64,000 bases of DNA from DAIPKP01 sp964545875 (GTDB lineage: Bacteria; Synergistota; Synergistia; Synergistales; Aminiphilaceae): positions 496,001 to 560,000 of the forward strand of contig CAZJHH010000001.1 of the NCBI GenBank assembly GCA_964545875.1, given 5' to 3'. Shown here piece after piece: positions 26,964-35,885 of the stretch. The notes beneath the pieces are model-generated. The model was not told where the DNA came from. It did not search any database and was given only the letters and a program-made list of their open reading frames with translations. Positions within the stretch are counted from its first letter, which is position 1, and every line of letters starts with the position of its first letter. The translations under genes were made by a program, and so were the position numbers.

Positions 26964-27782
26964 ATGAAGCTCTACATAAGCTGTGACATGGAGGGAGCTA
27001 CGGGGGTGGTGCATCCCGATCAGTGCACTCCCGGCAAGGAAGCCTATGCCTTCGGACGACACTGGCAGCTTCAGGATACCCTGGCGGTTCTCCGGGGCGC
27101 CGAAAAGGCGGGGGTTCGGGAGGTATTGCTGAACGACTCCCATAACGGCATGAAGAACCTCGATATCGGAGCTTTTTCGGGAAAAGTGCATCTGGTGAGC
27201 GGCACTCCCAAGCCCTTCAGCATGATGGAGGGAGCCCGGGGGTACGACGCCATTTTTTTCGTGGCCTATCATGCCAAGGCGGGAACTCTCAGGGGCGTGC
27301 TGGATCATACCATGAGCATGGCTCTTTCCGAGGTCTCTCTCAACGGTCGCTCCGTGGGAGAGCTCGGAGTCAACGCCGCCCTGGGAGCGTATTGGGGAGT
27401 GCCGGTGCTTCTCGTTACGGGGGATGATGCGGTCTGTGAGGAAGCTCGAAACTTTTTCCCCCATGCGATCATGACCTGTTCGGTAAAAAAGGGAGTGGGG
27501 CGCCACGCGGCGGAGCTATGCAATCCCGGAGAAAGTGCCCTTCTTCTGGAGGAAGCCGCCTGCAAGGCCCTGGAAGCATCCCGTATGGATCAGGCCCGGA
27601 GGGCCCTAACGAAGGAGCAAAACTACTCTCTTCGGGTAACCCTGGGATCCACGTTTCAGGCGGACAAGGCGGATCTCTTTCCCGGAGCTCTGCGGGTGGA
27701 CGGTCGTACCCTGGAATATTCCAGCTCCTCCATGGAGGATGTCTATACCTGGTTCCGGGGAGTTATCTCCCTGGCGAGCTAG
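26964..27782 (+). CDS. dppA: D-aminopeptidase DppA (peptidase M55)
   Basis: A zinc-dependent D-aminopeptidase of 272 residues. All known zinc ligands are present at near-identical positions to the Bacillus enzyme: Asp8 and Glu10 (CDMEG), His60 (NDSH), His103 (YHAK) and Glu133 (VGELG). His115, the catalytic acid, is also kept (LDHTMS). Family members form a self-compartmentalising decamer and cleave D-Ala-D-Ala and similar peptides. It follows the S66 gene by 23 bases and uses GGGAGG as ribosome site. Confidence 0.92.
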   Translation: MKLYISCDMEGATGVVHPDQCTPGKEAYAFGRHWQLQDTLAVLRGAEKAGVREVLLNDSHNGMKNLDIGAFSGKVHLVSGTPKPFSMMEGARGYDAIFFVAYHAKAGTLRGVLDHTMSMALSEVSLNGRSVGELGVNAALGAYWGVPVLLVTGDDAVCEEARNFFPHAIMTCSVKKGVGRHAAELCNPGESALLLEEAACKALEASRMDQARRALTKEQNYSLRVTLGSTFQADKADLFPGALRVDGRTLEYSSSSMEDVYTWFRGVISLAS

Positions 27783-27844
27783 CCTTTTTGGAAAGACCCG
27801 GTTTTTGGAATACCATACTATGGAAATAAGCGAGGGAATGTATC

Positions 27845-28573
27845 GTGACACGACCAGTACTTATCGGAATCGGGGGAAATGAAACCCGCTCTCCCAAAGG
27901 GCAGATTCGATGCGATCTCCCCTACGCCTATGTCAAAGCCGTGGAGGAAGCCGGCGGAATTCCCCTGGTACTCTCTCAGCTGCGGCATCTTGAAGGCGTG
28001 GAGGAACAGCTTAAGAGAGTGGATGGGGTGCTCCTTCCCGGCGGAGGCGACGTGCATCCTCTCCTCTGGGGAGAAGAGCCGGAACGCGGACTGAAAGAAA
28101 CCTTTCCCTTTCTCGACCGATTTCAGATTGCCCTCGCTCGGAAGGCCCTGGAACGAAAGATGCCTCTTTTGGGAATCTGCAAGGGAATCCAGGTGCTCAA
28201 CGTAGCCCTGGGGGGCACTCTTATACAGGATCTTTCCTCCTGCTCCTGGGTAGCTCTGCAGCATACCCAGGAGACAGCCGCCCGATATGCCTCGCATTCG
28301 GTAGCCCTCGAAGAGGGGTCTTTGCTCTCCGGGCTTTGGGGAAATCGGGTAGAGGTGAACAGCTTTCATCATCAGGCGGTGCGAGAACCCGGGAAGGGGC
28401 TTGTGATCACCGGTCGATCTCCGGACGGGGTCATCGAAGCCCTGGAGATGAAAGACGTTCCTTTTGTGGTGGGAGTACAGTGGCATCCCGAAGAAATGGT
28501 GGAGGAACATGAAGAGATGCGCCTTCTTTTCCGGCGCTTTGTGGAGGAGGCAATTCTTTTTTCACGATCCTGA
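27845..28573 (+). CDS. Class I glutamine amidotransferase-like gamma-glutamyl hydrolase (C26)
   Basis: A 242-residue PuuD-type hydrolase. The nucleophile is Cys112 in LGICKGIQVLN and the His-Glu pair is H214/E216 in GVQWHPEEM. PGGGDVHP at 65-72 is the substrate-loop motif of the gamma-glutamyl-GABA hydrolase group. In this operon it may cut the gamma-D-glutamyl bond of murein peptides, a job done by other enzymes in Bacillus; this is inference. It starts with GTG at 27845, with GAGGG a few bases upstream. Confidence 0.85.
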   Translation: MTRPVLIGIGGNETRSPKGQIRCDLPYAYVKAVEEAGGIPLVLSQLRHLEGVEEQLKRVDGVLLPGGGDVHPLLWGEEPERGLKETFPFLDRFQIALARKALERKMPLLGICKGIQVLNVALGGTLIQDLSSCSWVALQHTQETAARYASHSVALEEGSLLSGLWGNRVEVNSFHHQAVREPGKGLVITGRSPDGVIEALEMKDVPFVVGVQWHPEEMVEEHEEMRLLFRRFVEEAILFSRS

Positions 28574-28593
28574 AAAATTTCGAGGTGGCAGAA

Positions 28594-29898
28594 ATGAGCA
28601 TGCATGAGGAGAAGGGCGACGGCCATGGCGTGGTTGAAGAAATTCGGGCGTTTCTGGATCGCTGGTTTTCTCACTACGAAAAAGGAGACGTGGTTTCTCT
28701 CGTCTCCATGGGGTTGCCCTCCTATGTCAGCCTGGGAACCGGACAAGAGGAGATCAGCTTTACCCTCGAGGCGTATGAGAAAGCCCTCATGCGGGATATG
28801 GACCAGCGCACGGCCTGCACCGTCCGCAACCGGTCTTTTCACATCCGGGGGAAGGGTTCCTTTGGCTGGGCCCTCGTTCTGGCCGATTACTGCTGGGATC
28901 TTCCGGGAAGCCATAGCCATCTGGAGATGCATGGACGCCGAACCTTTGTCCTGAGAAAGGTCCGGGGAGAGTGGTTCGTGGAGCATAACCATTTTTCCAT
29001 TCCCGCTCTGGGGCAGGAAGAGGGAGCCTCCTATCCCAGCCTTCGGCCCCTTCTGGAGCGCTACTTTCTCTTGGAAGAGGCCACCCGGGATATCATTCTC
29101 TTCGTGCAGCTTCAGGATGGCCTCATCGTGGAGGCCAACCGGGCTGCCCTCAGGGAGTTCGGCTATTCCCAGGAAGATCTTCTCCGCATGTCTTTGGAGG
29201 ATCTTCTCGAAAAAGGTTCTCTTTCGGAGCTTCTTCTCGCATCGGAAGCTACGGACTCCCTGCTGGAGGTTGCCTGGACGACCCGGGGGGGAGGCTCTTT
29301 TCCGGGAGAAACCTCTCTGCAGAAGGTAGTCCTCGGAGAGGCACCTCTGTGCCTCGTGATGGTGCGGAATATCTCTCGCCGTAAGGAGATCGAAAGAAAA
29401 TACTATCTTGCCGCTACCCGGGATCATCTTACGGGAGTTCTCAATCGACAGCATTTCGAGGAAATTCTCGAGGCCCGGATGGAGTATGCCCGAAGAAACG
29501 ACACTTCTTTGACCTTCGTCCTTTTCGATGTGGATGATTTCAAGAAAATCAACGATTCCTACGGGCACCCTCAGGGAGATCGGGTTCTTGTAAAGCTCGG
29601 GGCCCTGGCGGAAACGTCTTTCCCCGAGAAAAACGCTTTTTTTGGCCGATGGGGGGGAGACGAGTTTACGCTTCTTCTTGAAAGATCCCTGGCGGAGACT
29701 ATTGCCCGAATCCAGGATTTCCAACGAATTCTTAAAAAGACGGAAGTTTCTCCTCTTCCGGCAGGAGGAGTAACCCTCAGCTTGGGCATAGTATCCTATC
29801 ATCCGGGAGAATCTCTCGGAAATTTGCTGCGCAGAGCGGATGAGGCTCTTTACCAGGCAAAGCGAGAGGGACGAAATCGCCTCTGCGTTATGGACTGA
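28594..29898 (+). CDS. Diguanylate cyclase with NTF2-like and PAS domains
   Basis: A 434-residue, probably cytoplasmic signalling protein. Residues about 8-140 resemble an NTF2/SnoaL-like domain (FLDRWFSHYEKGDVVSL). A PAS-like segment follows (IILFVQLQDGLIVEANRAAL), then a GGDEF domain from about 265. The active-site loop GRWGGDEF is intact at 352-358 region, so c-di-GMP synthesis is expected. The inhibitory RxxD site before it is absent (EKNAFFGR). There is no EAL or HD-GYP domain. It lies 20 bases after the C26 gene, so it is probably transcribed with the peptide operon. ATG at 28594 was chosen for GAGGTG upstream. Confidence 0.85.
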   Translation: MSMHEEKGDGHGVVEEIRAFLDRWFSHYEKGDVVSLVSMGLPSYVSLGTGQEEISFTLEAYEKALMRDMDQRTACTVRNRSFHIRGKGSFGWALVLADYCWDLPGSHSHLEMHGRRTFVLRKVRGEWFVEHNHFSIPALGQEEGASYPSLRPLLERYFLLEEATRDIILFVQLQDGLIVEANRAALREFGYSQEDLLRMSLEDLLEKGSLSELLLASEATDSLLEVAWTTRGGGSFPGETSLQKVVLGEAPLCLVMVRNISRRKEIERKYYLAATRDHLTGVLNRQHFEEILEARMEYARRNDTSLTFVLFDVDDFKKINDSYGHPQGDRVLVKLGALAETSFPEKNAFFGRWGGDEFTLLLERSLAETIARIQDFQRILKKTEVSPLPAGGVTLSLGIVSYHPGESLGNLLRRADEALYQAKREGRNRLCVMD

Positions 29899-29923
29899 GA
29901 TCTGTCTCTATGATACATGCATA

Positions 29924-29974
29924 AAAGGGACGAAGCCCCGGAGAGCAAAATGTTCTCCGGGGCTTCGTCCCTTT
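29924..29974. terminator. Bidirectional terminator, 21-bp perfect stem
   Basis: Two 21-base arms (starting AAAGGGACGAAG and ending CTTCGTCCCTTT) surround a 9-base loop. The stem is perfect. The T tract is better on the minus strand (TTTTAT), so it mainly ends the oxidoreductase transcript, but it separates two convergent genes. Confidence 0.9.
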
Positions 29975-30008
29975 GGCTATGGCATCGGCATTGCTGCCGG
30001 GAAAAAGC

Positions 30009-33000
30009 CTATTCCCAGGGCATATCCGCCAGGTACTTGTACATCTTCCAGTTTTTCTTGATATCCTTCTGGGCGGTCTCGATGAGAGCCTTGGAATCCT
30101 CGGGATGAGCCCGCTTCAGCATGTTGTACCGGTTTTCCCCGTAGACGTATTCTTCCAGGGATAACGTGGGTTCCTTGCTGTCCAGAGAGAGGGGGTTTTT
30201 GCCCTCCATGGCCAGCATGGGGTTGTAGCGCATAAGAATCCAGTGTCCCGCATCCACTGCCTGCTTCTGATGGAGCAGCCCCGTTTCGAGAGCGAATCCG
30301 TGGGCGATGCAGTGAGCGTAAGCGATGATGATGGAGGGACCGTCGTAGGCTTCGGCTTCCCGGAAGGCTTTGATAGTCTGAGCATCGTTGGCTCCCATGG
30401 CAACCCGGGCCACGTAACAGGATCCGTAGGTCATGCAGATCCGGGCAAGATCCTTCTTGCCCATGGGCTTGCCCCCTGCGGCAAACTTGGCTACTGCGCC
30501 CATGGGAGTGGCCTTGGACATCTGTCCTCCGGTATTGGAGTAGACTTCCGTGTCGAGAACCAGAATGTTGACGTTCCGGTTCGATGCTACCACGTGATCC
30601 AGCCCGCCGTATCCGATATCGTAGGCCCAGCCGTCGCCGCCGAGAATCCAGACGCTCTTTTTGACGAGGTAGTCCGCCACGCCGAGAAGCATCTTGGCGT
30701 CGGCTTCCTTGGCGTTCGCCAGCACCTTGCGGAGTTCCTCCACGTTTTTACGCTGGGCCGCAATGCCCTCGTCGGCGCTCTGGTCGGTTTCGAGAAGAGC
30801 TTTGACAAGCTGCTCTCCGATGACGTCCTTGAGTCGCACCACCAGTTCCCGGGCGAACTCCTGGTTTTTATCCACCGCCAGGCGCATGCCCATGCCGAAC
30901 TCCGCATTATCCTCGAAGAGAGAGTTGGACCATGCAGGGCCGCGGCCTTCGTTGTTCACCGCCCAGGGAGTGGTGGGAAGGTTGCCGCCGTAGATGGAGG
31001 AGCATCCCGTGGCGTTGGCGATAAGAGCCCGGTCGCCGAAGAGGGTGCTCAGAAGCTTTACGTAGGGAGTTTCGCCGCAGCCTGCACAGGCGCCGGAGAA
31101 CTCGAAGAGAGGCCGCAAAAGCTGTACGTCCTTTACCGCATTCAGGTTCAGTTCTCCCCGGGCGGCATCGGGAATGTTCAGGAAGAACTCCCAGTTCTTT
31201 TTCTCCTCTTCCCGGATGGGAGGCTGGGGAACCATGTTGATGGCCTTCTTGCCCTCTTCGGTCTTGTTCTTGGCAGGGCAGTTCACCACGCAGAGGCCGC
31301 AGCCGGTGCAGTCTTCCACCGCTATCTGAAGGGTGTATTTCTTGCCCTCGAACTGCTTCCACTTGGCATCGGTGGATTTGAAGGTCTCCGGGGCATTTTT
31401 GAGGAGTGCCTCGTCGTAGACCTTGGCCCGGATGACCCCGTGAGGGCATACCAGGGAGCACTTGCCGCACTGGATGCAGACGTTGGGATCCCAGGCGGGA
31501 ACTTCCAGGGCCACGTTTCGCTTCTCCCACTGGGTGGTGGCGGAGGGGAAGGTGCCGTCGGGAGCGAAGGCGCTCACGGGGATGGAATCTCCCTCCAGGG
31601 CGATGATGGGCCCCACGATATCCTGTACGGCCTTGGGAGCCTCCGCAGGTACCGGAGCGAGAAGGTCGAAACTGCTCGTGACGCTTCCGGGGATCTTCAC
31701 TTCGTGGAGATCTTCCAGGGTGGCATCCACGGCGGCGTAGTTCTTCTGAACCACCGCTTCGCCCTTCTTGCCGTAGGTCTTCTGAATGGCCTTCTTGATG
31801 GCCGCAATGGCTTCTTCCCGGGGGAGAATGCCGCTCAGGGCGAAGAAACAGGTCTGCATGATACCGTTGATGCGGACGCCCATGCCGGTTTTGCCTGCCA
31901 CCTTGTAGCCGTCGATGACGTAGAATTTAATCTTCTTGTCGATGATCCTCTTCTGGGTCCGCTTGGGGAGGTGATCCCAGACTTCCTCGGGGCCGTAGAT
32001 GCTGTTCAGCAGGAAGGTGGCACCTTCTGCGGCATCCTTGAGCACGTCCAGCTTCTCCATGAAGGAGAACTGGTGGCAGGCGATGAAGTTGGCGGAGTTG
32101 ATGAGATAGGGAGAGCGGATCTTGTTGGGACCGAAACGAAGATGGGAAACCGTAACGCCTCCGGACTTCTTGGAGTCGTACACGAAGTAGCCCTGGGCAT
32201 GGTTTTCCGTATTGCCTCCGATGATCTTGATGGAGTTCTTGTTGGCTCCCACGGTGCCGTCGGAGCCGAGGCCGAAGAAGAGGCACCGGGTGGACTTGGG
32301 ATCTGCGGTGGAGAAGTCGGGATCGTAATCCAGGCTCAGATGGGTGACATCGTCATTGATTCCCACGGTGAAACGTTTTTTGGGGTTTGCCTTGCCGAGT
32401 TCGTCGAAGACCGCCTTCACCATGGTGGGGGTAAATTCCTTGGAGGAGAGACCGTACCGGCCGCCGATGACGGTGACGTCGCAGCGCTCTTCCCGGAGGA
32501 CGTTGGCCACGTCGAGGAAAAGGGGCTCCCCTTCGGCGCCGGGCTCTTTGGTGCGGTCCAGCACCGCCACGGATTTGACGCTCTTGGGAAGCGTCTTGAG
32601 GAGATGTTTCGCCGAGAAGGGGCGGAAGAGGCGAACCTTGATAAGGCCGACCTTCTCGCCCTGTCCCACGAGGTACTCCACCGCTTCGTGGGCGGTTTCC
32701 GCGCCGGAGCCCATGAGAATGACCACCTTTTCGGCATCCGGAGCGCCTACGTAGTCGAAGAGATGGTACTCCCGGCCCACCACCTTGGCGAACTTCTCCA
32801 TCACCTTTTCCACGATCTCGGGACAGGCGTCGTAGAAGGGGTTGCAAGCCTCTCGGGCCTGGAAGAAGTGATCGGGATTCTGGGCGGTGCCGCGGATGAA
32901 GGGTTTTTCGGGGTTCAGTGCCCGGGCGCGAACCTCCGCGACCTTGTCGTCGTCGATCATGGCGCGCACGTCTTCCCGGGTGATTTCCTCCACCTTGTGG

Positions 33001-33539
33001 ACTTCGTGGGAGGTGCGGAAGCCGTCGAAGAAGTGGACGAAGGGAATTCGGGACTCCAGAGTGGATGCCTGGGCGATGAGGGCCAGGTCCATGACTTCCT
33101 GAACGCTATTGGACGCCAGGAAGCCGAAACCCGTGCTCCGGGCGGCCATCACGTCGCTGTGATCGCCGAAGATGGAGAGGGCGTGGGTTGCCACGGTGCG
33201 GGCGGTAACGTGGAATACCGTGGAGGTAAGTTCTCCCGCGATCTTGAACATGTTGGGGATCATCAGGAGAAGCCCCTGAGAAGCAGTGAAGGTGGTGGTA
33301 AGAGCTCCTGCCTGAAGAGCTCCGTGAACCGCGCCGGAGGCTCCGCCTTCGCTCTGCATCTCCGTTACCTGGGGCACCGTTCCCCACAAATTCGTCCGAT
33401 TCTCGGAAGACCACTGATCGGACCATTCTCCCATGGGGGAAGAGGGGGTGATGGGATAAATGGCGATAACCTCGCTCGTCATATGAGCAATATGCGCCGC
33501 AGCTTCGTTCCCATCAACAACTACTTTGGGTCTGGCCAT
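30009..33539 (-). CDS. nifJ: Pyruvate:ferredoxin (flavodoxin) oxidoreductase, single chain
   Basis: The fused homodimeric enzyme, 1176 residues, that converts pyruvate and CoA to acetyl-CoA, CO2 and reduced ferredoxin in the cytoplasm. Domains in order: pyrimidine-binding domain (AIYPITPSSPMGEWSDQW), gamma domain, an 8Fe ferredoxin domain near 684-760 (CIQCGKCSLVCP and CTGCGLCVVNCP) and the TPP domain (FEFSGACAGCGETPY; GDGWAYDIGYGGLDH). The C-terminus carries the extension typical of anaerobic enzymes. AAGGAGGT lies 8 bases before the ATG at 33539. This is a central enzyme of amino acid fermentation. Transcription is monocistronic, with a strong promoter and a leader of about 200 bases. Confidence 0.97.
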   Translation of the reverse strand: MARPKVVVDGNEAAAHIAHMTSEVIAIYPITPSSPMGEWSDQWSSENRTNLWGTVPQVTEMQSEGGASGAVHGALQAGALTTTFTASQGLLLMIPNMFKIAGELTSTVFHVTARTVATHALSIFGDHSDVMAARSTGFGFLASNSVQEVMDLALIAQASTLESRIPFVHFFDGFRTSHEVHKVEEITREDVRAMIDDDKVAEVRARALNPEKPFIRGTAQNPDHFFQAREACNPFYDACPEIVEKVMEKFAKVVGREYHLFDYVGAPDAEKVVILMGSGAETAHEAVEYLVGQGEKVGLIKVRLFRPFSAKHLLKTLPKSVKSVAVLDRTKEPGAEGEPLFLDVANVLREERCDVTVIGGRYGLSSKEFTPTMVKAVFDELGKANPKKRFTVGINDDVTHLSLDYDPDFSTADPKSTRCLFFGLGSDGTVGANKNSIKIIGGNTENHAQGYFVYDSKKSGGVTVSHLRFGPNKIRSPYLINSANFIACHQFSFMEKLDVLKDAAEGATFLLNSIYGPEEVWDHLPKRTQKRIIDKKIKFYVIDGYKVAGKTGMGVRINGIMQTCFFALSGILPREEAIAAIKKAIQKTYGKKGEAVVQKNYAAVDATLEDLHEVKIPGSVTSSFDLLAPVPAEAPKAVQDIVGPIIALEGDSIPVSAFAPDGTFPSATTQWEKRNVALEVPAWDPNVCIQCGKCSLVCPHGVIRAKVYDEALLKNAPETFKSTDAKWKQFEGKKYTLQIAVEDCTGCGLCVVNCPAKNKTEEGKKAINMVPQPPIREEEKKNWEFFLNIPDAARGELNLNAVKDVQLLRPLFEFSGACAGCGETPYVKLLSTLFGDRALIANATGCSSIYGGNLPTTPWAVNNEGRGPAWSNSLFEDNAEFGMGMRLAVDKNQEFARELVVRLKDVIGEQLVKALLETDQSADEGIAAQRKNVEELRKVLANAKEADAKMLLGVADYLVKKSVWILGGDGWAYDIGYGGLDHVVASNRNVNILVLDTEVYSNTGGQMSKATPMGAVAKFAAGGKPMGKKDLARICMTYGSCYVARVAMGANDAQTIKAFREAEAYDGPSIIIAYAHCIAHGFALETGLLHQKQAVDAGHWILMRYNPMLAMEGKNPLSLDSKEPTLSLEEYVYGENRYNMLKRAHPEDSKALIETAQKDIKKNWKMYKYLADMPWE

Positions 33540-33742
33540 GCTGCCTACCTCCTTATAGATAATCCGGCTTGTGGAACGCACCACAAAAAACCGCCGGAAT
33601 GAGTCTGCCTCGGCAGAAAAACGATCGCTTTGGTTCGAGCCAATTGAGGGAAAATTTCACAAAGTGGGCGACACAGAAAAACCTTCGCCCTTCTTCAACG
33701 GATGTTTTTTGAAACTTCGTAAAATGTCCTTTGCTTCCAAGC
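33540..33742 (-). other. Long 5' leader of the oxidoreductase gene
   Basis: About 200 bases lie between the promoter at 33743-33771 and the start codon. Small hairpins are possible (CTGCC..GGCAG), but no known riboswitch was recognised. Confidence 0.35.
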
Positions 33743-33771
33743 ATTATACGGCACAATGCTAGAAATGTATA
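33743..33771 (-). promoter_or_regulatory. Promoter of the pyruvate:ferredoxin oxidoreductase gene
   Basis: On the minus strand TATACA (33771-33766) and TATAAT (33748-33743) are separated by 17 bases, with a perfect -10. Confidence 0.6.
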
Positions 33772-34100
33772 GACGAAACCGACAAATGCATTTTTTGAGA
33801 AATTTTCCTTACGAGATCGCGGTTTCCTTGAAAAAAGTCGAGGGGAAAAATGGTTTTTCTCAGTTTTCAGGGGGGCAATAAAAAAATCAATTTCAGAAAA
33901 CCTTTGCTTTCGGTGTATTTTCAGGAACAAAAAATTCAATGGTTGTTGATATTTTTGGAGAAAAGTGCTTCGAGGCGGGAGGGGGTATTTTTTTCGAAAG
34001 GAAGGAACCTGGCAGAGGTTTTCCCGAAGAGGGATATTTTTGAAATTCCCTTTCTCCATGCCCTGGTTTTTGGGCATGGAGAGGACGCACATCGAAACGT
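33772..34100. other. AT-rich intergenic stretch with a hairpin after panE
   Basis: No gene was found in these 330 bases. A perfect 11-bp hairpin (TCTCCATGCCC with GGGCATGGAGA, 34053-34082) lies just after the panE stop and may end the pan transcript, although no T tract follows it. The stretch 33987-34015 resembles parts of the intergenic region before the first DUF3798 importer. Confidence 0.4.
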
Positions 34101-35024
34101 TCAGTTCTCTCGAAGGGTTTCTATTCCTCGAAGCAGGCGCCAGATGCTTTCCGTGTGGGGCACCGAAAGACCTCCTCTTCGGGCCCGCAAAACCACCTGG
34201 CCGCTGATGGCATCGTTTTCCGTGAGGCGTCCCGCTTCCACGTCCTGGAGCATGGAGCTTCGGTTGGCCCAGGTTTTCTCGCATATGGAAAAGCATTTTT
34301 CCAGACATGCTCGATGGTCGAGAACGATCCCCTCGCTTTGAGCCACTTTCAGGGCTTCCCGAAGAAGAGCTTGCATAAGCTCTCGGAGATCTCCCGAGGC
34401 GAGAAGCTCTCCGTTGGGGCGTTTTGTCAGTGCCGAAAGGGGATTGATCGCTGCGTTTATGGCGAGTTTTTCCCAGAGGGGGGGCAGGGGGTCTTCCCGG
34501 AGATCCGTCCGGAATCCGGCGCGGCGGAAAAGGTGCTCCAGGGGAGCGAGATCCTCTCCTCTTCGGAGGGGCCCCAGCACGAGTTCTCCCTCTCCCGCCT
34601 CATGTACCGCACCTTCCGCATCCACCCAGGCGCCGTAGGTGCAGGGAGCCAGGACAACGCGGCGTTCTCCTGCGGCTTCCGCGAGGATCTCGGCGTTTCC
34701 CAGTCCGTTCTGAACTGTCATTATGCGGCTTGTGGTGTTCTCCTCCAGGAGATGGGGAATCAGGGGGGCCACGGAAGATGTGGCGTGAGCCTTTACCGCC
34801 ACTATCACGAGGGGAGAGGGGAGGAGATTTTCCGGAGAAGAGGCGAGGAGAGGGCGAAAGCCGTGATGTTTTCCCGAAGCATCCAGGAACTGCAATCCCC
34901 TTTGGTTCAGCTGATCGAAGCGCCTTCCCCGATGCTGGAAGATTTGGACGTTTTCTTCCTGCATAAGCAGCCGGGCGGCGAGAAGTCCTCCCAGGGCACC
35001 GCAGCCCACCAGCGTTATTCTCAA
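34101..35024 (-). CDS. panE: 2-dehydropantoate 2-reductase (ketopantoate reductase)
   Basis: An NADPH-dependent enzyme of 307 residues that makes pantoate. The Rossmann start is MRITLVGCGALGGLLAARLL. TVQNGLGN is the conserved nucleotide/substrate segment, and LAINAAINPLSALTKRPNG carries the catalytic lysine region of the C-terminal helical domain. The ATG overlaps the panB stop (ATGA). It is the last gene of the complete panC-panD-panB-panE unit. An ApbA-type paralogue is possible from sequence alone, but the context settles the assignment. Confidence 0.92.
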   Translation of the reverse strand: MRITLVGCGALGGLLAARLLMQEENVQIFQHRGRRFDQLNQRGLQFLDASGKHHGFRPLLASSPENLLPSPLVIVAVKAHATSSVAPLIPHLLEENTTSRIMTVQNGLGNAEILAEAAGERRVVLAPCTYGAWVDAEGAVHEAGEGELVLGPLRRGEDLAPLEHLFRRAGFRTDLREDPLPPLWEKLAINAAINPLSALTKRPNGELLASGDLRELMQALLREALKVAQSEGIVLDHRACLEKCFSICEKTWANRSSMLQDVEAGRLTENDAISGQVVLRARRGGLSVPHTESIWRLLRGIETLREN

Positions 35025-35857
35025 GAATCCTCGACCTCCTTCAGCACTTCCCGATCCATGCCGAAGCAGTGGCTTTCCCGGGGAAATTCTTTACGGCGAA
35101 CCTCTTCGACGTGTTCCTTCAAGGCATCTCGCAGAAGGGCTCCCCCCTGGATGTAGCGCTTCACGAAACGGGGCTGAAAATCTCCGTAGAGTCCCAGTAC
35201 ATCGTGTAAAACCAGTACCTGGCCGTCGCATCCTCCCCCCGCTCCGATGCCGATAGTTGGTATGGAAAGATCTGCGGTAATGCGTTCCGCCAAAGGGGCG
35301 GGAATACATTCCAGAATTAGCAGCCGGGCTCCGGCTTCCTCCAGAGCCCGGGCATCCTCCACAAGTTCCCGGGCCTTGGAGGGATCCTTGCCCTGTACCT
35401 TGAAGCCCCCCAGGAGCGTGGCGGATTGAGGAGTAAGTCCGATATGACCCACCACGGCTATTCCCGCCCGGGTGAGGGCCCGTACCGTGTTGGCCTGCCT
35501 CGTGCCTCCCTCCAATTTCACCGCATCCACTCCGGCTTCCTTCACAAGTCTTCCGGCGTTACGAATGGCTTCGGATTCACCGGTCTCGTAGGAGAGAAAG
35601 GGCATATCTCCCACGATGAAGGGTTTCGAGGCTCCCCGGGTCACGCCCTGAGACGCGAGGATCATCATCTCCAGGGTAACCGGAAGGGTTCCCGAAAAAC
35701 CCTGTTCCACCATTCCCAGAGAGTCCCCCACGAGAATCATGTCCGCCCCGGCCTCTTCCACCAGCCGGGCCTGCCAGAAACTGTATGCGGTAAGCATGGA
35801 GATGGGTTCTTTTTGGGCCTTCATCTCCTCGAGACGATGCAGGGATATCTTTTTCAT
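35021..35857 (-). CDS. panB: 3-methyl-2-oxobutanoate hydroxymethyltransferase
   Basis: The first enzyme of pantothenate synthesis: it transfers a hydroxymethyl group from methylene-tetrahydrofolate to ketoisovalerate. It has 278 residues, slightly longer than usual. Metal-site residues are at expected places: Asp45 (VGDSLGMV), Asp84 (VGDMPFLSY) and Glu115 (VKLEGG). The catalytic Glu region is in LLILECIPAPLAERI. Forms a decamer in known enzymes. It precedes panE with an ATGA overlap. Confidence 0.95.
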   Translation of the reverse strand: MKKISLHRLEEMKAQKEPISMLTAYSFWQARLVEEAGADMILVGDSLGMVEQGFSGTLPVTLEMMILASQGVTRGASKPFIVGDMPFLSYETGESEAIRNAGRLVKEAGVDAVKLEGGTRQANTVRALTRAGIAVVGHIGLTPQSATLLGGFKVQGKDPSKARELVEDARALEEAGARLLILECIPAPLAERITADLSIPTIGIGAGGGCDGQVLVLHDVLGLYGDFQPRFVKRYIQGGALLRDALKEHVEEVRRKEFPRESHCFGMDREVLKEVEDS

Positions 35858-35885
35858 TTTTTTCCGCCTTTCTGTGCTTGGGCTC

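Noticed and set aside
30243..33602. An 1119-codon open frame on the plus strand
   Set aside because: It is the exact antisense shadow of the pyruvate:ferredoxin oxidoreductase gene, which has all expected motifs.
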